NCBI GenBank assembly: GCA_013698285.1
Contig: JACCVE010000451.1
Location: forward strand, 1 to 14,802
Length of the DNA stretch: 14,802 nucleotides
Source: Chloroflexia bacterium
GTDB taxonomy: Bacteria > Chloroflexota > Chloroflexia > Thermomicrobiales > UBA6265
Direction: 5' to 3'
In this document: positions 12,621 through 14,802 of the stretch, piece by piece
Layout of the letters: every line of letters starts with the position of its first letter
Position numbering within the stretch: the first letter of the stretch is position 1
Position numbers and translations under genes: made by a program
The notes under the pieces: generated by a model
What the model saw: only the letters and a program-made list of their open reading frames with translations
Databases searched by the model: none
What the model was told of the DNA's origin: nothing

Positions 12621-14802
12621 ATGAGTGCCCTGCCCGGACCCGGTGAAGGACGCGAGGCGGATGGCGCGAGCGGCGCCCTGGGCGCGCTGGCTGCCCTGCC
12701 GGTGTTCGGCCGGGCGGAGCACGTCCGCGCGCTCGCGATCCGGACCAACGGCGGTGACGTGACGGCCCTCCTGGGCGGCTTGGCCGGCGAGGTGGAACGG
12801 TTGACCGCCGCCGACATCGGCCAGGCACTGGCCACGAGTGAGTGGCTGTTGGCACTGGCCCTCGCCATGGAGAGCCCGATCGCGGCCGCTCACCTCGGCC
12901 GTGTCCGGGCCCAGGCGCTCGCCCACGGTGGCGACTTCGACGCCGCGCTGCGGCTCGGACGGGACACGACGGAACGGGCCGCGGCGGCTGGCCTGCCGGT
13001 GGAGGCGGCTCGGGCCCAACTCGTCACCATGCACGTGCTGGCCCGGATGGGCGAGTCGGACGCGGCCCTGGCGATGGGCGAGACGGCCCGGCAGGCGCTC
13101 CTGTCCGCCGGCCAGGTGGCCCTGGCGGCCCGCGCCGACGTGAACCTCGGCGCGGTCTACCGCCTCCGCGACGATCCCCGGGCGGCGCTCACCCATTACG
13201 ACCGGGCCCGGGAGGCCCTCTCGACCGACCCGGTCAGCCGGGCCCAGCTCGATACGAACCGCGGCGTGGCCCTGATCGCACTCGACGCCTTCCGGGACGC
13301 CGAAGCGGCCTTCGCGTCGGCCGTGGAGATCTTTCGCCGCCACGACCTGCCATGGGCCCTGGCCGTGGCGGAAGGGAACCTCGCCTCCCTGGCCATGCGC
13401 CAGGGGCTCGCGGACCGGGCCTTGACCCACTTCGAACACGCCCTCGCCAACCTCAACCCGGATGATGCCCCGGCCGACTGGGCCCGGCTGCGGGCCGAGC
13501 AGGCCGAGGTGTTAGGCCAGCTCGGCGCGTTCGCCGAGGCTGCCAGGGTCTACGATCAGGTCCTCCTGACCTTGGAGCGACACGGCCTCGTGGCGGAGAT
13601 GGCGGCGGCCCAGACGGGTCTAGGACGGGCCCTCCTCTACCTGGGACGGGCGGAGGAGGCCGATACCCTGCTGGCCAGCGCGGCCGGCCACTACGACGCC
13701 CTCGGCCTGGCCACCTCCCGCGCCAGGACCGACGTGATCCGGGCCGAGGCGCTGGTGACCAGGGGTGAGGACGACGAGGCGTTGGTCATCCTCTCGCGGG
13801 CCCTCGCCGCGTTCGCCCCCCTGTCGGCCGACGCGGCGGCGACTCTGGTCGGGCTGGCCCGTCTCCATGCCGGACGCGGGGACATCGGAGCCGCCCGGGA
13901 GGCGCTGGGGCGAGCTCGGCCGATCATCGACGCGCTGGACATCGGTCCGGCCCGGGTCGACCTGGCCCACGCGGAAGGGATCATCGCCCGGGCGGGCGGG
14001 GACCGTGACGCGGCCCACGCGTGGTTCGGGGAGGCGGTCGAGGCCGTCGAGCGGTCTCGCCAAACGATTCGGGCCGAGCGATTGCGGACGACGTTCCTCG
14101 CCGACCGGGCGACGATCTTCGACGATCTCCTGGGCGAGGCCCTGACCCGGCGCCCGGTCTCCCCGGGGGAGGTCTTCCGGGCGATCGAGGCCGCCAAGAG
14201 CCGGTCCCTGCTGGATGCCGTCGAGGTCGGACCGGGGGGTAGCCAACCCCCGGGAGGATTCGGCCCTTCGCCCGGAGCGCCGGGCTCCACCGTCCGGGGC
14301 GCGATCACCGACCTGAGTGAGGCGCTCACGCTCGCCCGGGCCGAACTGGCCTGGTGGTCTGGCCGGGTCGCCGCGCTCTCGGATCGTGCCGTGCCGGAGG
14401 TGATGGAGGCTCGTGCGGCCTTGCGACAACGCGAGGACGCCTATGACGATCTCCGGCAACGCTTCGCCAGCGTCGAGGCGAGTGACCCGACGGCGATGTC
14501 GCCCGTGACGCTGGCGGCGGCACAGGCCACCCTCCCCGCCGGCACGGCCCTCATCGACTATGCCACGCTCGGTGATGACCTGGTCGCGCTGGTCATCCGG
14601 CCGGACGGGGCCGAGGTGGTCCGGCAGGCGGGCGTCGTGCCCGCGCTCGGTGAACACCTCCGCCGGTTTCATTTCCAGATGGGTCGTGGTCTGGCGGCCG
14701 GGAAAATGCCGGTCACCCCCGCCCGCCGGGCTCGCCTGGACGCCGACGCGGCCCGGGAGCGGACCGCCCTCTGGGATATCTTGATCGAACCGCTCCGGGC
14801 GG
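12621..14802 (+). CDS. TPR-CHAT protein (predicted caspase-like protease), C-terminus cut by the window
   Basis: 727 codons are present and the frame is open at the right edge. The start ATG 12621 is the first start codon after the in-frame stop at 12594, with a weak GGTGAT nine bases upstream. Residues from about 88 to 475 are alpha-helical repeats of TPR type, about 38-40 residues each (for example ARADVNLGAVYRLRDDPRAA and LGAFAEAARVYDQVL). A bridge at 486-535 (RLRTTFLADRATIFDDLL, then AIEAAKSRSLLDAV) is the familiar stretch before CHAT domains. A helical segment at 565-620 follows. The CHAT domain begins at about 638 (LPAGTALIDYATLGDDLVAL). The catalytic His and Cys lie beyond the window, so activity cannot be judged. 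The family is caspase-like (clan CD). It follows the anti-sigma-like gene by 52 bases, probably in one operon. Confidence 0.9.
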   Translation, partial: MSALPGPGEGREADGASGALGALAALPVFGRAEHVRALAIRTNGGDVTALLGGLAGEVERLTAADIGQALATSEWLLALALAMESPIAAAHLGRVRAQALAHGGDFDAALRLGRDTTERAAAAGLPVEAARAQLVTMHVLARMGESDAALAMGETARQALLSAGQVALAARADVNLGAVYRLRDDPRAALTHYDRAREALSTDPVSRAQLDTNRGVALIALDAFRDAEAAFASAVEIFRRHDLPWALAVAEGNLASLAMRQGLADRALTHFEHALANLNPDDAPADWARLRAEQAEVLGQLGAFAEAARVYDQVLLTLERHGLVAEMAAAQTGLGRALLYLGRAEEADTLLASAAGHYDALGLATSRARTDVIRAEALVTRGEDDEALVILSRALAAFAPLSADAAATLVGLARLHAGRGDIGAAREALGRARPIIDALDIGPARVDLAHAEGIIARAGGDRDAAHAWFGEAVEAVERSRQTIRAERLRTTFLADRATIFDDLLGEALTRRPVSPGEVFRAIEAAKSRSLLDAVEVGPGGSQPPGGFGPSPGAPGSTVRGAITDLSEALTLARAELAWWSGRVAALSDRAVPEVMEARAALRQREDAYDDLRQRFASVEASDPTAMSPVTLAAAQATLPAGTALIDYATLGDDLVALVIRPDGAEVVRQAGVVPALGEHLRRFHFQMGRGLAAGKMPVTPARRARLDADAARERTALWDILIEPLRA

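Noticed and set aside
13620..14672. Minus-strand open frame opposite the TPR-CHAT gene
   Set aside because: The plus frame has TPR repeats and the CHAT bridge. The antisense product is low-complexity.

Overview
The window is high-GC DNA (roughly 70% by eye) from a bacterium, most likely Chloroflexota near the Thermomicrobia. That placement rests on the GC content, GTG starts with GGAGG-type ribosome binding sites, the set of protein families and the style of the sigma/anti-sigma/TPR-CHAT cassette. It is an inference, not a measured placement. I see no tRNA, rRNA, CRISPR array, insertion sequence or phage gene.

Layout. (1) The left edge holds the N-terminus of a PLP-dependent Cys/Met-metabolism (trans-sulfuration) enzyme on the minus strand, then a 327-base divergent gap. 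(2) At 495-4476 lie two tandem plus-strand genes for secreted acidic proteins. Each carries three copies of a roughly 150-residue module I do not recognise, joined by Thr/Glu/Asp/Pro- or Ala/Glu-rich linkers. A strong hairpin follows them. (3) At 4695-4910 (minus) lies a two-helix small membrane protein, and at 5311-6186 (plus) a short-chain dehydrogenase of the YghA/GSP39 type. (4) The minus strand at 6271-8127 encodes a membrane-anchored fusion of an N-acetylmuramoyl-L-alanine amidase and a NodB-type deacetylase. A small SnoaL/NTF2-like protein (8294-8677) lies upstream of it on the same strand. (5) At 8885-10967 lies an ABC-2 export pair, ATPase then permease. (6) From 11156 to the right edge runs an ECF sigma factor, then a soluble zinc-finger anti-sigma-like protein with a C-terminal beta-sandwich-like domain, then a TPR-CHAT protein cut by the window end just inside its CHAT domain.

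How the genes may work together. The strongest candidate for an undescribed system is the last cassette. A TPR-CHAT (caspase-like) protein beside a zinc-finger anti-sigma-like protein and an ECF sigma factor has the same parts list as protease-gated sigma release in type III-E CRISPR (Csx29/Csx30/RpoE) and in CalpL/T/S, but no CRISPR component is visible here. The second candidate is the tandem pair of modular secreted proteins. The amidase-deacetylase fusion, with an EF-hand-like acidic insertion, is the third unusual item. The remaining genes look like ordinary housekeeping or accessory genes.
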